From the NCBI RefSeq assembly GCF_034140825.1, contig NC_089037.1, forward strand, positions 35,741,001 through 35,805,000: DNA of 64,000 nucleotides, written 5' to 3'. Both the position numbers and the translations under genes were made by a program. The notes beneath the pieces were generated by a model. That model made no database searches, was not told where the DNA came from, and saw nothing but the letters and a program-made list of their open reading frames with translations. This document shows positions 12,694 to 25,382 of this stretch, in pieces. Source of the stretch: Oryza sativa Japonica Group (lineage: Eukaryota > Streptophyta > Magnoliopsida > Poales > Poaceae). Numbering within the stretch: position 1 is the first letter of the stretch; every line of letters begins with the position of its first letter.

Positions 12694-15150
12694 AGTAGGA
12701 CTCCTCCATCTTACGACGAGTAGGGTACTTGTACTATCTACATGAGATGATGGTCCCAGATGCATGTGCTAGCTAGCTATTGTCTGCGTGATCTTTTCTT
12801 GACTCCTCTCTCTGCATTCTGTTTAACGTAGTTCATGAACAATATGATGGTTTGATTCTGGAATGTGGTGCCATTGTCTTTTCAAAAGCATGATTGAGCA
12901 ATTCGACATGGACGTTTTCTTCTTTTTCTGATCAGAAGGATCGGATGGATTGTGATGTTTCAGACTTTCAGTGTGTGAGAGGAAATTCAGGTAATCATAC
13001 ATTCATACTGTACTTCAGTACTGGTAGCAACAGCTTTGGAAACGAACAGCTACCTCGTTGCCATTGCAGTCAGGTTTGGGGAACCTAACAGAGACAAAAT
13101 TTGAATCCAAAAGCTGGGAAATAAACAGCCCAGTTTGAATTCATGATGAGGACAATAGCTCACTTTGTGAGTGCAGATTGACAAAGTCCACTACTGTGTA
13201 CTTTTAAGGTTAGCTGCTATCTGCTTTAGAAGTTGTAAAGATGTCAGTGCTGCTAATCTTCTCAGGGAGCTGCCATGGTAGGATGTACACCTGAAATATG
13301 AAAAAAAGGAAGAGCTAACAGTGGTAGTCAGGGTTTATAATACTACGCTATTACCTCACGATTACCGTGGTAACCATCTCAGTTTTTCGTGGTAACCATC
13401 TCAGTTTTTAAAACCTTAGGGTTTTTCTCGGTAACCCTACGCTTTTGCTCGACTACAACCGGGGTTCCCCTACCATTTTTGTAGTAGACAGAAAAAATGT
13501 ACGAGCTGTCCGTTCATCTCTTCCTCCCTAACTTTGTTTCTCATCTTTTGGGTTTCCAATTAGTGGCGGATTTAGGCCATTTCTGTGGGATCGGCTGACC
13601 CCACGGCTTTTTGAAAAACACCATATAAATCTCGATTTCATGTATAAATTCAAAAAAATTAGAGAAATAACCCACTTAAATATAAATCATTAGTAATTGA
13701 CCCCCCAGGTATAAAATTCTGGCTCTGCCACTGCTTGCAATGGAGCAAATTTTGCCAAATCATTTCTCCATTCTCGTTTCATTTACTAATCCTACCTAAT
13801 GAATAATGATACATGAATGTAATGCACCCGTTCGTGCAGACACAGTACCACCATGACCTGTCTTAAGTACTCCTATATGTAAGTTAAATTGAAGATAAAC
13901 ATGTATAGTTTGGGCGCTTCACATGGCTCTCATTTATGATGCAGCAGCGACAGCAGCAATAACAGAGATAGAGATGAATGCCCTTCAACATGATATACTG
14001 CTAGCGCTCCTTCATCCACGGGTTTCATGGACCAGGAGATTGATTACTATTCGCAATTTTTGCCTCTTTTTTTTTTTCTAATCCAAATTCTAAATCCGCT
14101 AGGCTTCGTCTGGAACGTGCGAAATTTTTAACGATTTTTGTGAGAGATAAGCTGATATGTGCCGCAAATCCTACGAAGTTATTTCCTGCCAGATTTTGGC
14201 ATTCCAGAACATTCCAGCATGGCAGTATGAACTAGCACTAGCAGGATGCAGTCTTAAAAAAAATACTACTATATAAAATACAGTATTAGTTAATAATAAT
14301 TGTTCCATGGTAAACAAACTGCGCTAAAATATTAGTAGACAAATATTGCAATTGATAATGAAGGAAATTGATTGCTGCAAGGAAAACAAAGAGGTGCATC
14401 TGTACTATTTAGCAATTTAGAATATATATATTAAAAAAAAGAAGGGATTTCACTGTCATATAGAAGTACTCTGCGATTTGATGATGCTCAATGGAAGTCC
14501 AAAACAGAATAATGTTAACTTTAAGAAATAGAAAACTGGTATATTTTTCCTTGTTATCTTTGGTATTTTCTGATACAACTGAACATATATAATCAAGAAA
14601 AACAAGGATATTGAGGCTCATTAAATATAACACTGATAGATCCTTGCAGTATCAACATGGTTCTTGAAAGTATCAAAAAAGATTCTGTGGAACTGCGTAT
14701 AGAGGGGGGAAAAAGGAGAAATAAACCATCCCAAATCCTCAGCAATTCAAAATAACTTTTATTTTCTGAGACACGTGCAATACTAGAGACCAAGAATTCT
14801 TCTTGCTTCCAATTCGGTATAGAGTATTAGAGGACATAAAAAAACATTTTGTCTGCAGATGAATATGTAAGCAAATAGATATAAACCTCAATGAAAAGTG
14901 TGCAAAATTATCACAAGTTGAAGGTTTCTCTCTTTTTTTTAAGAAAAAAAAGAGATGATCTTGAGGAATGAAGATTGCTTAACGCAAAAAAGATAATAAT
15001 CAAATACTGCTTAATGGGATCAGATAGTCATAAAATTGCTCCAGCTGTGTACTAGAGGATCCTCCTCAATACTCAATGAGAAAAACCCAAAAGTTAAGTG
15101 AAAGGAGGCCATTAGAGAAGGAGCCGGCACGGCCTGTCACGAATAGAATT
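12694..15150. other. Intergenic; possible short repeats, no gene
   Basis: No supported gene. There is a 22-bp tandem doublet at about 13367-13412 (CGTGGTAACCATCTCAG repeated). A stretch at 13562-13733 has AGTGGCGGAT and GCTCTGCCACT at its ends and may be a worn hAT-like MITE; its target duplication is not visible. Short antisense open frames at 14409-14793 lack domains. Confidence 0.35.
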
Positions 15151-15480
15151 GTTGCGGTCCGATTCTAAATGGGCCAAGTAACGCAGGATGGCTGTGCTAG
15201 TGGGCCTGACCACATGACGTTGCTTCGATGACGGGCCTCACCAGTCACCGAATTGGGCCTCTCCCAGCCGGGCCTAGCCCATCAAGAAACCATAATTTGG
15301 ATGGACTAATCGATTAGCATTTCGCAACAAACAATCATATTACGCGTACAAATACCGCATTCCCGCCAAAAAAAAAAAAAAAACCATTTGGTTCGCCTGA
15401 GTCCGAGTCGGTCTCGAACTCTCGATCGATTGCATTGTCTGTACTGCGATTTGATCGCGCGTACGTGCGCCACGTCCACG

Positions 15481-15487
15481 ATAAATA
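15481..15487 (+). promoter_or_regulatory. TATA-like box of NAC copy A
   Basis: ATAAATA lies about 105 bp before the start codon, in a GC-richer promoter with CACGTCCACG nearby. The same box is mirrored at 46890-46896 in copy B. Confidence 0.5.
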
Positions 15488-15591
15488 CCCTCGATCGGCT
15501 ACCATCTGCTAGCTCTAGCTCTCCTCGATCAATTCAGATTCTCCCCTGATCGAGGTGAAGCTAGGGCAACGCGAGAGCTAGCGCCGCCGAC

Positions 15592-16542
15592 ATGGCCGAC
15601 GACGACGAGATCGCTCTTGAGCCAGGCTACGTCTTCCACCCTTCCGACGACGGCCTCATCACCCTCTTCCTCCGCCCCAGCATCGCCAAGATCCCCTTCG
15701 AGGACCGCCTCATCAACCACGCCGACGTCTACTCCGCCAATCCGGCCGAGCTCGTCGGCGAGCACAGACCGGCGCCGGGCACCCATGGGAGCAGCAGCGT
15801 CTGGTACTTCTTCTGCTCCCCGCGCTTCACCAGCAAGCGCAAGACCTCCGGGAGGCGGCAGCGCGCGGTCGGCGGCGGCGGCGGCGGCGAGAGCGTGTGG
15901 AAGTCGGAGGGCGGCAAGAAGGCCGTGATCGGCGCCGATGGCCGCCGCGTCGGGTACCTCCAGAAGTTCTCCTATGGCGTCTACGAGTCGTCGTCGTCGG
16001 GGTCGGCGCGCACGTTCACGAGGCTAGGGTGGTGCATGACGGAGTACGGCCTCGACGACGACGCCATCGACGGAGCAGACAAGCAGGTGCTCTGCAAGGT
16101 CTACCGCTCGCCGCGCGCGGTCTGCGCGGAGGCGCGCACGGCGGCGGCGGCGAAGTCGGCCGATTCGCCATGCTCCGGCTCGAAGAGGAAGGCGGACGAC
16201 GGCGCGGATCACCCGGAGGCGCCGCCCAGCGCGCGGCCGCGGCAAGAGGAGGCCGGGAGCGAGCAGCCGGCGATCCTGCCGGAGTTGGACCTGGATGCGT
16301 TGCTGTCGGCGCCGATGGACGACAGTTTGGGAGTGGAATTCGACACGGCCACGACGGAGCAGTACATGAGGTATCTGATGAACGACGAGCCATTGCCGTG
16401 GGCTCCGACGATGGAGGTTGCCGGCGGCGGAGACGAATTCATCGAGACGACGAACGGACCTTGCATGGGCGAAGAGGAGATCATCCAGCGGCTGGCTTCC
16501 GGAGAAACCCTCGACGACATTCTTGGCTCGAACCCTAATTAA
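15592..16542 (+). CDS. NAC-domain transcription factor, copy A (316 aa)
   Basis: An intronless frame codes a plant-specific NAC transcription factor, expected in the nucleus. The NAC domain spans about residues 10-175. Subdomain A is degenerate (PGYVFHPSDDGLITLFLRP instead of PGFRFHPTDEELV). B is around IPFEDRLINHADVYSANPAE. C is around VWYFFCSPRF. D contains KKAVIG. E ends KQVLCKVYRSPRA. A Gly run (GGGGGGG) lies in subdomain C. The C-terminal part is acidic (LPELDLDALLSAPMDDS), consistent with an activation region. Most rice NAC genes have introns; this one has none. It is identical to copy B at 45835-46785. Target genes cannot be read from sequence. Confidence 0.92.
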   Translation: MADDDEIALEPGYVFHPSDDGLITLFLRPSIAKIPFEDRLINHADVYSANPAELVGEHRPAPGTHGSSSVWYFFCSPRFTSKRKTSGRRQRAVGGGGGGESVWKSEGGKKAVIGADGRRVGYLQKFSYGVYESSSSGSARTFTRLGWCMTEYGLDDDAIDGADKQVLCKVYRSPRAVCAEARTAAAAKSADSPCSGSKRKADDGADHPEAPPSARPRQEEAGSEQPAILPELDLDALLSAPMDDSLGVEFDTATTEQYMRYLMNDEPLPWAPTMEVAGGGDEFIETTNGPCMGEEEIIQRLASGETLDDILGSNPN

Positions 16543-17229
16543 ATGAAACAAGTTTTTGATTGAGGTGTAGTGAGCGGCTGTAGCACTAAGTAGTGCAGTG
16601 TTTTTCGTCAGAGAACAGGTTTAGTTAGACATGTACTATGTACTACGTATCAATCAATTAGTTAGGTGTTTGTTTGATCAACTGAGATGCATGAAGATAT
16701 GCATTGCTCGATTGATCATCTCGATCGATCGATCTGTAATAACTAATGAGAAGAGTTGAATCGATTCTTTCTGTAAAGTCTGATGTAATAATGCCCTTCT
16801 GTGAAGTGAACTAACGAAATTCATCTTCATCAGAGAGATTCAGAGTGATTCTCTTTTTGTATCTTTTGCGAGTATTCATCAGAGTGATTTGTTCTGGCGT
16901 TTGGGCAAAATCTGGTTTGATATCGCTGTGTCGATGGCTGTATCATTGTGCGCTAAATCTAAATGGGCCAAATTGGGAAGTTGGCTCGTGGTGGTAGGCC
17001 CAACCACGCGGCATCCCCTCCATTATGGGCCCTACCCGCGGCATCTCCTCGTGGACATAGGCCTGGCCCATCACGTACTCGGGGGCTGTGTATAAATTAT
17101 TTTTTAACGCGGGGTCTTGTTGTAAGTTTGCCAAATCAGCTTAAAATGCAAAGGGTGGATAGGATAAGGCAAAGCCATTGGGCTCGTCGGAGAGACAAGT
17201 AGAGAGCAGCGTAGTCGCCGCACTTAGCC

Positions 17230-18758
17230 ATGCTCGCCTCGCCGGCGCTCGCCGGCGCGCGCGCCTTCGCGGCGACCGTGTCCGGGAGCCTCGGCATCCC
17301 CATTCCGGCCATCTCCGCGCCCTCGCCCTCGCAGGCGCGGCGGCGGGCCTCTCTCGTCGTCGTTGCAAAGGTCAAGGTGTCCACTCCCCAGGCCGACCGC
17401 ATCGCCCGCCATGTCCGCCTCCGCAAGAAGGTAGTAATAGCGCCTGCACGAGGGGAATTAGCCAACGTTGTTTCCAATCTCTTGCAATGCGATGATTGCG
17501 CGCTCCTTTTTGCGGTTAGTTGGTAGGTGTGAGGCTTGTGGGGTGAGAGCAATGTCATGCCGTTGACGTATTTGATGAAATGCCTTTGTGGCGGCGGTAC
17601 ACTAAGGAGAGTAGGATTCGCTAGTGTCATCCTCAGTGACGTCCAGTTCAAACGAGTAATATCTTGTTTATGTATGTCTTGATTAGTCCTACTTGTTAGA
17701 ATGTCAGTTGGCCGTGAGGTCGCAAACAAACAGTTTGTGGCTTTGTGCATACTATGGTGGGTGACTCAGTTTGTAGGCTTTGCCAGAATCAGAATGCATG
17801 TTTCTGTGAATAAAAGCATGCCTTTGTGTAAACCTTACATAATTTATTTCAGGTTAGTGGCACCACGGAGAGGCCAAGACTCAGTGTTTTCCGCTCAAAC
17901 AAACATTTATATGCTCAAGTGATTGACGATACAAAGTCATGCACTCTGGTTTCAGCTTCCACAATGCACAAGTCTCTTTCAAAGGACTTGGAATACTCGG
18001 CAGGGCCAACAGTTGTAAGTTGATTTTGACTTACCCATGTCTAATTTCTTTGCTTCTTTTTCTCTCTGAAAATAATAAATTGAGCAGTGCAGTACCACAA
18101 TAATACCGTAGGTGATGCTATTAACATTTTGTAGGTGCACTTATGTGAAAAGATGATTGTGCATCCATATTTGTCTGATCAGACAATCATGCTCAATTCA
18201 ATCTCACTTGTTCAAATCCTTAACCTAGTGTCGTCTCTTGGAGACATTGATTGCGAAATCAATAGGTTCTAGAAAAACTTACCATTGAAATATCTGACGA
18301 TCCTTTGCTGATGTAGCTCTGAAGAAAACCCAGAGGAATGCACAAAAAATGAAAGCTGTTTGAAGTTGTCGCGGTTGTTTTTTATGGTTTTATGCATGTG
18401 GCATTTCCATTTTAGTACATGGTTCTGAGCTCTACTTACAAATTAAATGTTCCACAGGTCAGATAGTATAGGATTAACAGTGTTGAACACGTATCTTAAA
18501 GTTTAGTGTGAAAAAAAATATATCGAATATATTTCTGCAGTTGTTTCTTGCCGAAAGTCACAGCTCTGTTTCTGATGAAAGTTCTCTGTTGTTCTGGTTG
18601 GTTTCCAGGAAGTGGCACAAAAGATTGGTGAAGTGATTGCCAAGTCTTGCTTGGAGAAAGGAATTACCAAAGTTGTTTTTGACCGGGGTGGTTTCCTCTA
18701 CCATGGTCGCATTAAAGCTCTGGCTGATGCTGCTAGAGAGAATGGGCTTGATTTCTGA
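17230..18758 (+). CDS. RPL18: 50S ribosomal protein L18, chloroplastic (170 aa)
   Basis: A nuclear gene for the plastid large-subunit protein uL18, which binds 5S rRNA. Exons are 17230-17430, 17853-18014 and 18609-18758, with GT-AG borders and phase 0 at both junctions. Residues 1 to about 45 are Ala/Ser/Arg-rich with few acids, a typical transit peptide. The mature part starts near [19 protein letters not shown], continues [20 protein letters not shown] and ends with the L18 signature [20 protein letters not shown]. The length fits bacterial L18 plus a transit peptide. It lies 0.7 kb downstream of NAC copy A on the same strand and is not co-transcribed with it as far as I can see. Confidence 0.95.
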
Positions 18759-20455
18759 AACCTCCAAATGTTTGTTCATATCTCCAGAATCACTTGTTAC
18801 TTTCTTTTTCGCCCACCTGTCGAACAGAGTTTTTCTTTGTAGTAATTTGATTTGCTCTGCAGGCTTGGCTACTCTTTAATTGTATATCACCCCACTATCA
18901 GCTCACCAGTTATTGAGTTTGTCTGCTTCATGAAGTTTCTTTTAACGGGCATATTTTCAGTTTAATAGATCAATCTGTTGCCATCCTATCCTACATGTGT
19001 TGTTTTGAACTCTGTTCGTGCAAAATGGAGCACTCCTACAACCTGCTACTAGAGTTCTGGCCTGCAAAAGCCCAGGCCTGAAATGGCTAATGTGGGCTTC
19101 CTGGCCAACATTTTGTGCCAGGCCTCGTACTCTTGTCGAAGCTGTCAGGTGCTCTGGAGTCTGGAGCGCGTTATTCAGATTACAAAAATAAAAAACGTGC
19201 TAATTGCACTGATGCATACTACTGTCCTTTTCCTTTTCATTTATTTTCCATCATCTCTGATCGAATTATCTATCAGTAGGTAACATTTATTTTCTAAACA
19301 TCTCTTCCATGAGTCTTTCAGAGTAATGGCTGATTAGTGATTACTGAAGCGAAAATGAACGCCATTTACTAAGCTTACATTTCTCTCACTTTCGAAAGAA
19401 ACAAATTTCAATGTGCCAAAAATCGAAGGTGTGTCTTGCCCTTGCTATTAGATCAACAGGAAAAGCTGGGAGCATTTGGGAATTGCATAATCTCAGTATT
19501 AGTTGTGATTTGCTTTGGAAAGCTTAAGCGATTCAAATGTTTGCAAACAAAATTTACACTTTTGACAATCTTCTCTTTTTCATCGGCTATAATGAAGCTC
19601 CAAGGTGTTCAACCAAAGATTAGCGTTATTTTATTTACATAACGTTCCACGTGATTATTTATAAAATGTTCTGCAAAATAAGGCAATCAGATGGAAAGGG
19701 AGAGCTTACACATCAAGTCCATTATGTGATTTTCTGTTAATTTAATTGCTCGCGGTGTCTTATTCAGTTTGCATTTTTTATGGTCATTTGGTTCTCTCTT
19801 GGATTGGAACACAGCAACTTTCATTAACTAGATCTCAATCGTCAACATGTTTTCAAGCTACAGTAGTTGTTAGCTAGAATCTATCACAGATATACTCCAG
19901 CAATCATGTCTATAGTCATGCGGCGAGTTAGGTATTCAAATGCAGTGGATGCAGATTTTTCTTCTTCTTTTGTTGTTCAGTGACCAAGAGCAAGAGCTAT
20001 CTATAAATAAAATAAATATGTTAAATCTCGAAAAGGGACACGACAAACCGCTCAGGTACTCTTGGAGATATATATATTACACGACAAACGTCATTACGTG
20101 CGCATGATGCATAGCACTTTGCATTGCTTGTGAATTGTGAAGTCTTAGAAATGACGTTATTTCCTTTTTTTTTCTAAATCTAAAAAAAAAGGTTATGTTG
20201 TTTCTCGAGAAAAATGTTATGTTATTACATTGCCTGTTTTTCCCAATACATGGAAAAAATTTAGTAAATTCAAGTACTAGTGTTGCAAAATCCAATATTT
20301 TGGGTGGATTTAGTAATTTGTGGAGGGCGAGGTGTATGGTTCTTTCATGAGGCATTCTCTCATTTATCCGACTTACAATTCGGAGACTCCGGAGACTGAC
20401 AATCCGGACTCTGGAGAGTTCAATAACCAGAGTCATGGTCTAATTTATCTGTTAA
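18759..20455. other. L18 3' UTR and spacer
   Basis: The 3' UTR probably ends near 18.9-19.0 kb. The rest is AT-rich, with no supported gene. Confidence 0.4.
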
Positions 20456-20779
20456 GGCCCCTTTGAAATGAATGATAAAGTTTTTGAAGGATTTAATTTT
20501 TTTAAAGGATTTTTTAATAGAGTCCTTTGATTCATAGGGAGAGGGTAGAATTTTTTTGTTATATAGAACTGCATTGCAATGGCCAATACCATAGGAAAAT
20601 AACCAAGATGTTGGAACACTTTCAGTTTTTTTTATTGTGATGCAATCAAATGACTACTCTTCCCAATTTATGTGTTTTGAATTTATGTGGGATTAAAAAT
20701 ATACACTATTCCCTTTTTTTTTCCGTGGGAGGACATCGATTCATGCTTTTTTTTTGTCATGCGTGTTTCAAAGGGCTCC
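20456..20779. mobile_element. Tourist-like MITE (324 bp)
   Basis: The ends GGCCCCTTTGAAATG and, inverted, GGAGCCCTTTGAAAC form imperfect terminal repeats. TAA is duplicated on both sides (20453-20455 and 20780-20782). Confidence 0.7.
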
Positions 20780-21287
20780 TAAATATCTGCTAAAGGATGG
20801 AGATTGATGACCGTTCAAGAAAAAAAATCGATGCTGACAGTTCATCGATAATTCAGATAGTAAAAGATTTGTGCTGTGAATGGTAAAAATTGAAAAGAAA
20901 AAATAGCAGTAGAGAGAGACGGGTCTCGAGTGGCGATAAGCATGCATCTGATCCGATTTCCGAGTAGTCCAACAAAAGATTATTTTTTAGATGATAGATT
21001 TTTCATTAACCCTATATCCACAAAGAATATAAACGGCCAAAATCCAACGAGAGATGTCCAAACAAGAAGTACATTGCACGAGTCGAAGTCTCCAAGAGAT
21101 CATTGCAGATGCGTGCTGGTAAACCACGCAACGTACGTACGCTCGACACTTGCAAACTGCTGCCGCGCCACGGCACGACACTCGTAGGTTCGTTCTTGCA
21201 TATATGTGCCAAACTTTTCTACAAGCTTGACACGATCCTTACCTTGAATTGATCCAATATATGCTTTGACTTATCATTGCAAAGATT

Positions 21288-21356
21288 CTTTCTTCTTCTT
21301 CTTCTTCTTCTTCTTCTTCTTCTTCTTCTTCTTCTTCTTCTTCTTCTTCTTCTTCC
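21288..21356. repeat. (CTT)n microsatellite
   Basis: More than 20 CTT units, followed by T and A runs. Open frames through this tract (poly-Phe or poly-Lys) are artefacts of the repeat. Confidence 0.95.
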
Positions 21357-21549
21357 TTTTCTTTTTTTTTAAAAAAAAGAAGAAATTGCAGTTCACTGAA
21401 TGGCTTTCAACTAGAAACGCACACAGTGGATATTGCTGCGATGCTGCATCTGCCGGTATCTAGAACGAACTTATAGAATCCAATAAAGATTTGCACAACC
21501 TTGCACAAGTGACGTGCACAAGATTGAGGAGACATTGCTTCTTTTTTAT

Positions 21550-21740
21550 CTTTATTTTGAGCAACTCTGAAGAAACCTTTCAGTACTACAGCTCTGAAGA
21601 AACCCGTTTTTTCTCTTTAATTAGAGCATATCTGAAGAAACCCCTTTGTAGTACAGCTCTGAAGACAACCATTTTCTCTCTTTAATTATAGCATCTCTGA
21701 AGAAATGTAATAGCATCTGTTAGAGCAAGCCTGAAGAAAC
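21550..21740. repeat. Imperfect tandem repeat with TCTGAAGAAACC motifs
   Basis: About 2.5 copies of a unit near 75 bp. It contains repeated CTCTGAAGAAACC, AGTACTACAGCTCTGAAG and TCTCTTTAATTAGAGCAT blocks. Confidence 0.7.
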
Positions 21741-21818
21741 TTCACACGTCATTCGCTTGTGACCTAGATAAACAATAATGCTGCAAGTGTACAACTATGG
21801 AGTTATATTGTAAGCTAC

Positions 21819-21924
21819 TTCCTCCGTTTTATATTATAGGACTTTTTAGCATTACTTATATTAATAAATTATTTATATGAACGTGAGTAATGCTAGAAAG
21901 TCTTATAACATGGAAGTAATAGTA
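21819..21924. mobile_element. Short Stowaway-like MITE
   Basis: About 105 bp. The left arm (CTTCCTCCGTTTTATATTAT) is the imperfect inverse of the right arm (AAAGTCTTATAACATGGAAG). Confidence 0.65.
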
Positions 21925-22048
21925 GTGTACTGCTCGCCTCACATCGATATGATCTTGCAGCGTCACTCCACACCTGTAGCTTTCACAAGTTGGATTACTT
22001 CTCAAATCTTAACTGATGGTAGTGCTTTAAATTATTGGGCAATTCTGG

Positions 22049-22272
22049 CTACTTAATTTTTATCTCCGATTTTTTAATATATAACACAACACAATTGATT
22101 TTTTATTAGTATTTGTCTTTTCAAAAAATATGTGTTTAAATAAACAATCACACCAGGCATAATGGTACTCTTTTCACTCCACTTAAGTAAGTAATTGGAT
22201 AAATATTATTGGTTAAATTTTGAGAAAAAAAATCAATTGTGTCATATAATATTTAAAAAATAGATGAAGTAA
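22049..22272. mobile_element. MITE with ACACAATTGATTTTTT arms
   Basis: The left half has AACACAACACAATTGATTTT and the right half carries its inverse (AAAATCAATTGTGTCATATA). The ends are ragged. The interior includes TTATTGGTTAAAT. Probably Stowaway-type. Confidence 0.55.
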
Positions 22273-23686
22273 TTATTAAGTACATTATTATTAATTATTA
22301 ACTACTGCTGATTAATAACTATATTATTACAGGTGTTATTGATCCGAGCTTTTTTTTGGACAAATATATTTGCAGATGGAAGGTGCGAAGCATGCCGAAA
22401 GCAGCGATGGGATTTACGACCTGAGAAGTGAGAACTTTCAGCCGGCCACAGCCGGCTTTAGACTTTTTTTTTTTATCTGTGGAATTCGTTCAGAGAACAA
22501 CAAAGCTTTACTTTGACCCTTTAAACTTATATCACCTACCAATGGAGCTAGCGTAAGTATCTAGTTCTCCTTTGGGAAAGTCGGCAAGGAAGGAAGGATT
22601 AATTAGGCAAGATGGGTAAGTGCCAACATTAAGAAGTTAACTCTGCACTTGCAGCGGTTGTTGTTACAGTTACCTATCGATGTTACTGCCTAGCAACCTC
22701 TTTTTTTTTTTTTTGCCGACTGATGCTGTACGACTGTACGTACCTCCCCATGTCTATACGGTTTAGTTTAATCTTAACGAAACATTATGCTCTGGACAGA
22801 TAGTACATTAATACAGTAATTAATTCGCCATAAAGTACGTTGATGTGATTAGATGTACTTGCAGCAGCATTACTAGATTAATTGTATTCGTTACGTCTAA
22901 AAAAAATCTGCCTACCTAGCTGCCTCTTTGGCGATCGGAATTTCAGAACAAACTGGAGGAAGTTTTTTTTCTTTTCGTGTTAAAAGGAAAAAGAAAGAAA
23001 AGAAGTAGAAGTATGATTAAAAATTAATTAGAAGAAATGTGACCACTGCATCTTAAGCACGTAGTAGTGCATCTTGAATTTTATTTTGTTTTGAACCATA
23101 TGACTGTGGATTATTATGAGTATATGCAGTTCCACGTACTCCGTTAACGTGGCTAATTTTGGCTCCGCCATCCAAACCGACCGACCGATCGAGTCCGACG
23201 GCACCACCACCTGTGCAGCATCGAACACTTTGTAAGGACGATCATATCATTGCAACACGTACTTCCGTGTCCCTTGTGTAGTCCATGCTGACGTTTCTGG
23301 CACCAAAATCACCCAAAAAACACTTAATTAATTTAGTTTGAAAAACATTAATAACTAATTTTGTACGACGACGTGGCCATTCTCCTGCGAAAGTAATCGC
23401 GTAGTGTTCATGGAGACGAAAGCGGCAGGACTCCTCGCAAGAAAGAAAGAAAGAAAACGGCAAGACGAAATTGTACAAAACAACACGATGCATTCTAGCT
23501 CGATATGATCGATCTGCGCCGTCCTGTATATGCATTCTAGCATGGCAGAACGCATGGAATGTTTCAGATATTCAAAACACACACAGCCGTCACGTCATGG
23601 ACGCTAGCTGCCGGCGACGATCACCACCGTTGTCCACGTACTACTTCCATCTAATTAACGTGCATCTTCTAGGCTCTGCTCATGCG
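22273..23686. other. Intergenic upstream of MAN3
   Basis: AT-rich with T runs; no supported gene. Short antisense frames at 23028-23582 lack domains. Confidence 0.4.
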
Positions 23687-23688
23687 CC

Positions 23689-23700
23689 TATATATATAAA
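23689..23700 (+). promoter_or_regulatory. TATA box of the first mannanase gene
   Basis: TATATATATAAA lies 89-100 bp upstream of the start codon, a good plant TATA box. Confidence 0.7.
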
Positions 23701-23788
23701 AAACGCACACGAATTCGATCGCGTTGCATATTTGCATGAACAAGTCACAAGTGTAGTAGAAGTGCAGGGCGCAAGCTGTGCAACACAC

Positions 23789-25382
23789 ATGGCGGCGATG
23801 ACGGTGAGGCCACGGCCGGCCGCCGCCGCGATCATCATCGCCGCCGTCTTCGGCGCCGCCGCGGCGGCGGCGGGCGGCGGCATGGTGGGCGTGGACGGGA
23901 CGCAGTTCGTGGTGGAGGGCGGCAGGACGATCTACTTCAGCGGGTTCAACGCGTACTGGCTGATGATGATGGCGTCCGACCCGGCGCGCCGCGCCGCCGT
24001 CGTCGCCGCGTTCGCCCAGGCGTCATCGCGCGGCCTCAACCTCGCCCGGACCTGGGCCTTCAGCGACGGCGGCGACCAGCCGCTGCAGTCGTCGCCGGGC
24101 GTCTACGACGAGGCCATGTTCCAGGTCACCACCATTCGTCGTATATCAATGACCATTTGTCACGTGGAATGGTGAACAAAAACTCACAGTTTTTGTTTGA
24201 TTTTCTCTGGTTTTCTTTTTTGCTTGCAGGGGCTGGACTTTGTGATCGCCGAGGCGAGACGACATGGCATATACCTTCTCCTCTGCCTCACCAACAACTT
24301 CGACGATTTCGGCGGCAAGCGTCAGTACGTCCGGTGGGCGGCCGACGCCGGCCACAACCTCACCGCCGGCGACGACTTCTTCACCAGCTCCGTCGTCAAA
24401 TCCTACTACAAGAACCACGTCAAGGTACGTCACAATCGATATATACATACATCGATATACTAGATGTTAAAGAGCTGGAGCTCGATCTCTCGTGCAGGCG
24501 GTGCTGACGAGGGTGAACACGGTGACGGGGGTGGCGTACAAGGATGATCCGACGATCTTCGCGTGGGAGCTCATGAACGAGCCGCGGTGCGACGCCGACC
24601 CGACGGGCGGCATGGTGCAGGCGTGGGTGGAGGAGATGGCGCCGTACGTGAAGCGCGTCGACGGCGGCCGCCACCTGGTGACGGCCGGGCTGGAGGGGTT
24701 CTACGGCGACGGCGAGCACGAGAGCAAGGAGCTCAACCCGTGGGGCATCTACTACGGCACCAACTACGTGGCCACGCACCGCGCCGCCGGCGTCGACTTC
24801 GCCACCATCCACCTCTACCCGGACGTCTGGCTATGGGGCTCCACCGCCGACGAGCAGGCCGCCTTCTTCCGCAACTGGACGCGCTCCCACGTCCACGACA
24901 CGGCGGCGTTCCTCGGCAAGCCGCTGCTCGTCACCGAGTACGGCAAGTTCCTCTGGAAGGGCGGCGGCGCCAACAAGACGCAGAGGAACTACTTCCTCGA
25001 CGTGGTGCTCGACGCCATCTACGCCTCGGCGTCGCGCGGCGGCCCGCTCGTCGGCGGCGCGTTCTGGCAGCTGCTCCTCGACGACGACGTCGTCGCCGGC
25101 ATGGACGACCTCAGGGACGGGTACGAGATCATACTCGCCGAGGACAGCCGCGCCGCGAGCATCATCGGCGAGCACTCCGAGCAGCTGGCCAGCCTCAACG
25201 GCCAGGACGCGGAGGCGCTTCGCCGCCGCCGCCGGCGGCCGGCGAGCTCGCACCGGAAGACGCGTCTTGGCAGCGGCGGCGACAGCGACGCACTCCGACT
25301 CCCCCGAACGCTCTTGATTCGCTTCATCTCTTTGTCTAGATCGATCTCTTCATTTATTCAAGACAATTTTGTTCTTTTCTAG
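23789..25382 (+). CDS. MAN3: Mannan endo-1,4-beta-mannosidase (GH5_7), 471 aa
   Basis: A secreted cell-wall enzyme that cuts beta-1,4 links in mannans. Exons are 23789-24124, 24230-24424 and 24498-25382, all in phase. Residues 1 to about 28 form an Arg-led, Ala/Ile-rich signal peptide. The mature enzyme starts near [15 protein letters not shown]5 motifs: acid/base Glu about 205 in [11 protein letters not shown], a TIHLYPDVW block, and nucleophile Glu about 324 in [10 protein letters not shown] late conserved block is [10 protein letters not shown]. The last 60 residues are Arg-rich and hydrophobic and look less conserved. This is the complete member of a tandem pair; the symbol is from memory of rice annotation (MAN3/MAN4 neighbours on chromosome 3). 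Confidence 0.93.

Larger units (their letters stand above)
15160..16955 (+). repeat. Inverted segmental duplication, arm A (NAC gene)
   Basis: This arm is homologous to 45380-47200 on the opposite strand. The central part, 15341-16789, matches 45588-47036 with no difference that I can see. The 5' flank (about 15160-15340) and the 3' flank (16790-16955) align only with many substitutions and indels. Both arms keep GGGCCT-rich motifs upstream and a shared TATTCATCAGAGTGATT downstream. Confidence 0.9.

Noticed and set aside
13562-13733. hAT MITE with AGTGGCGGAT ends
   Set aside because: The ends look right but no 8-bp target duplication is visible, so it is only mentioned in the spacer note.
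21266-21463. Poly-Phe protein
   Set aside because: It is only the (CTT)n microsatellite read in one frame.
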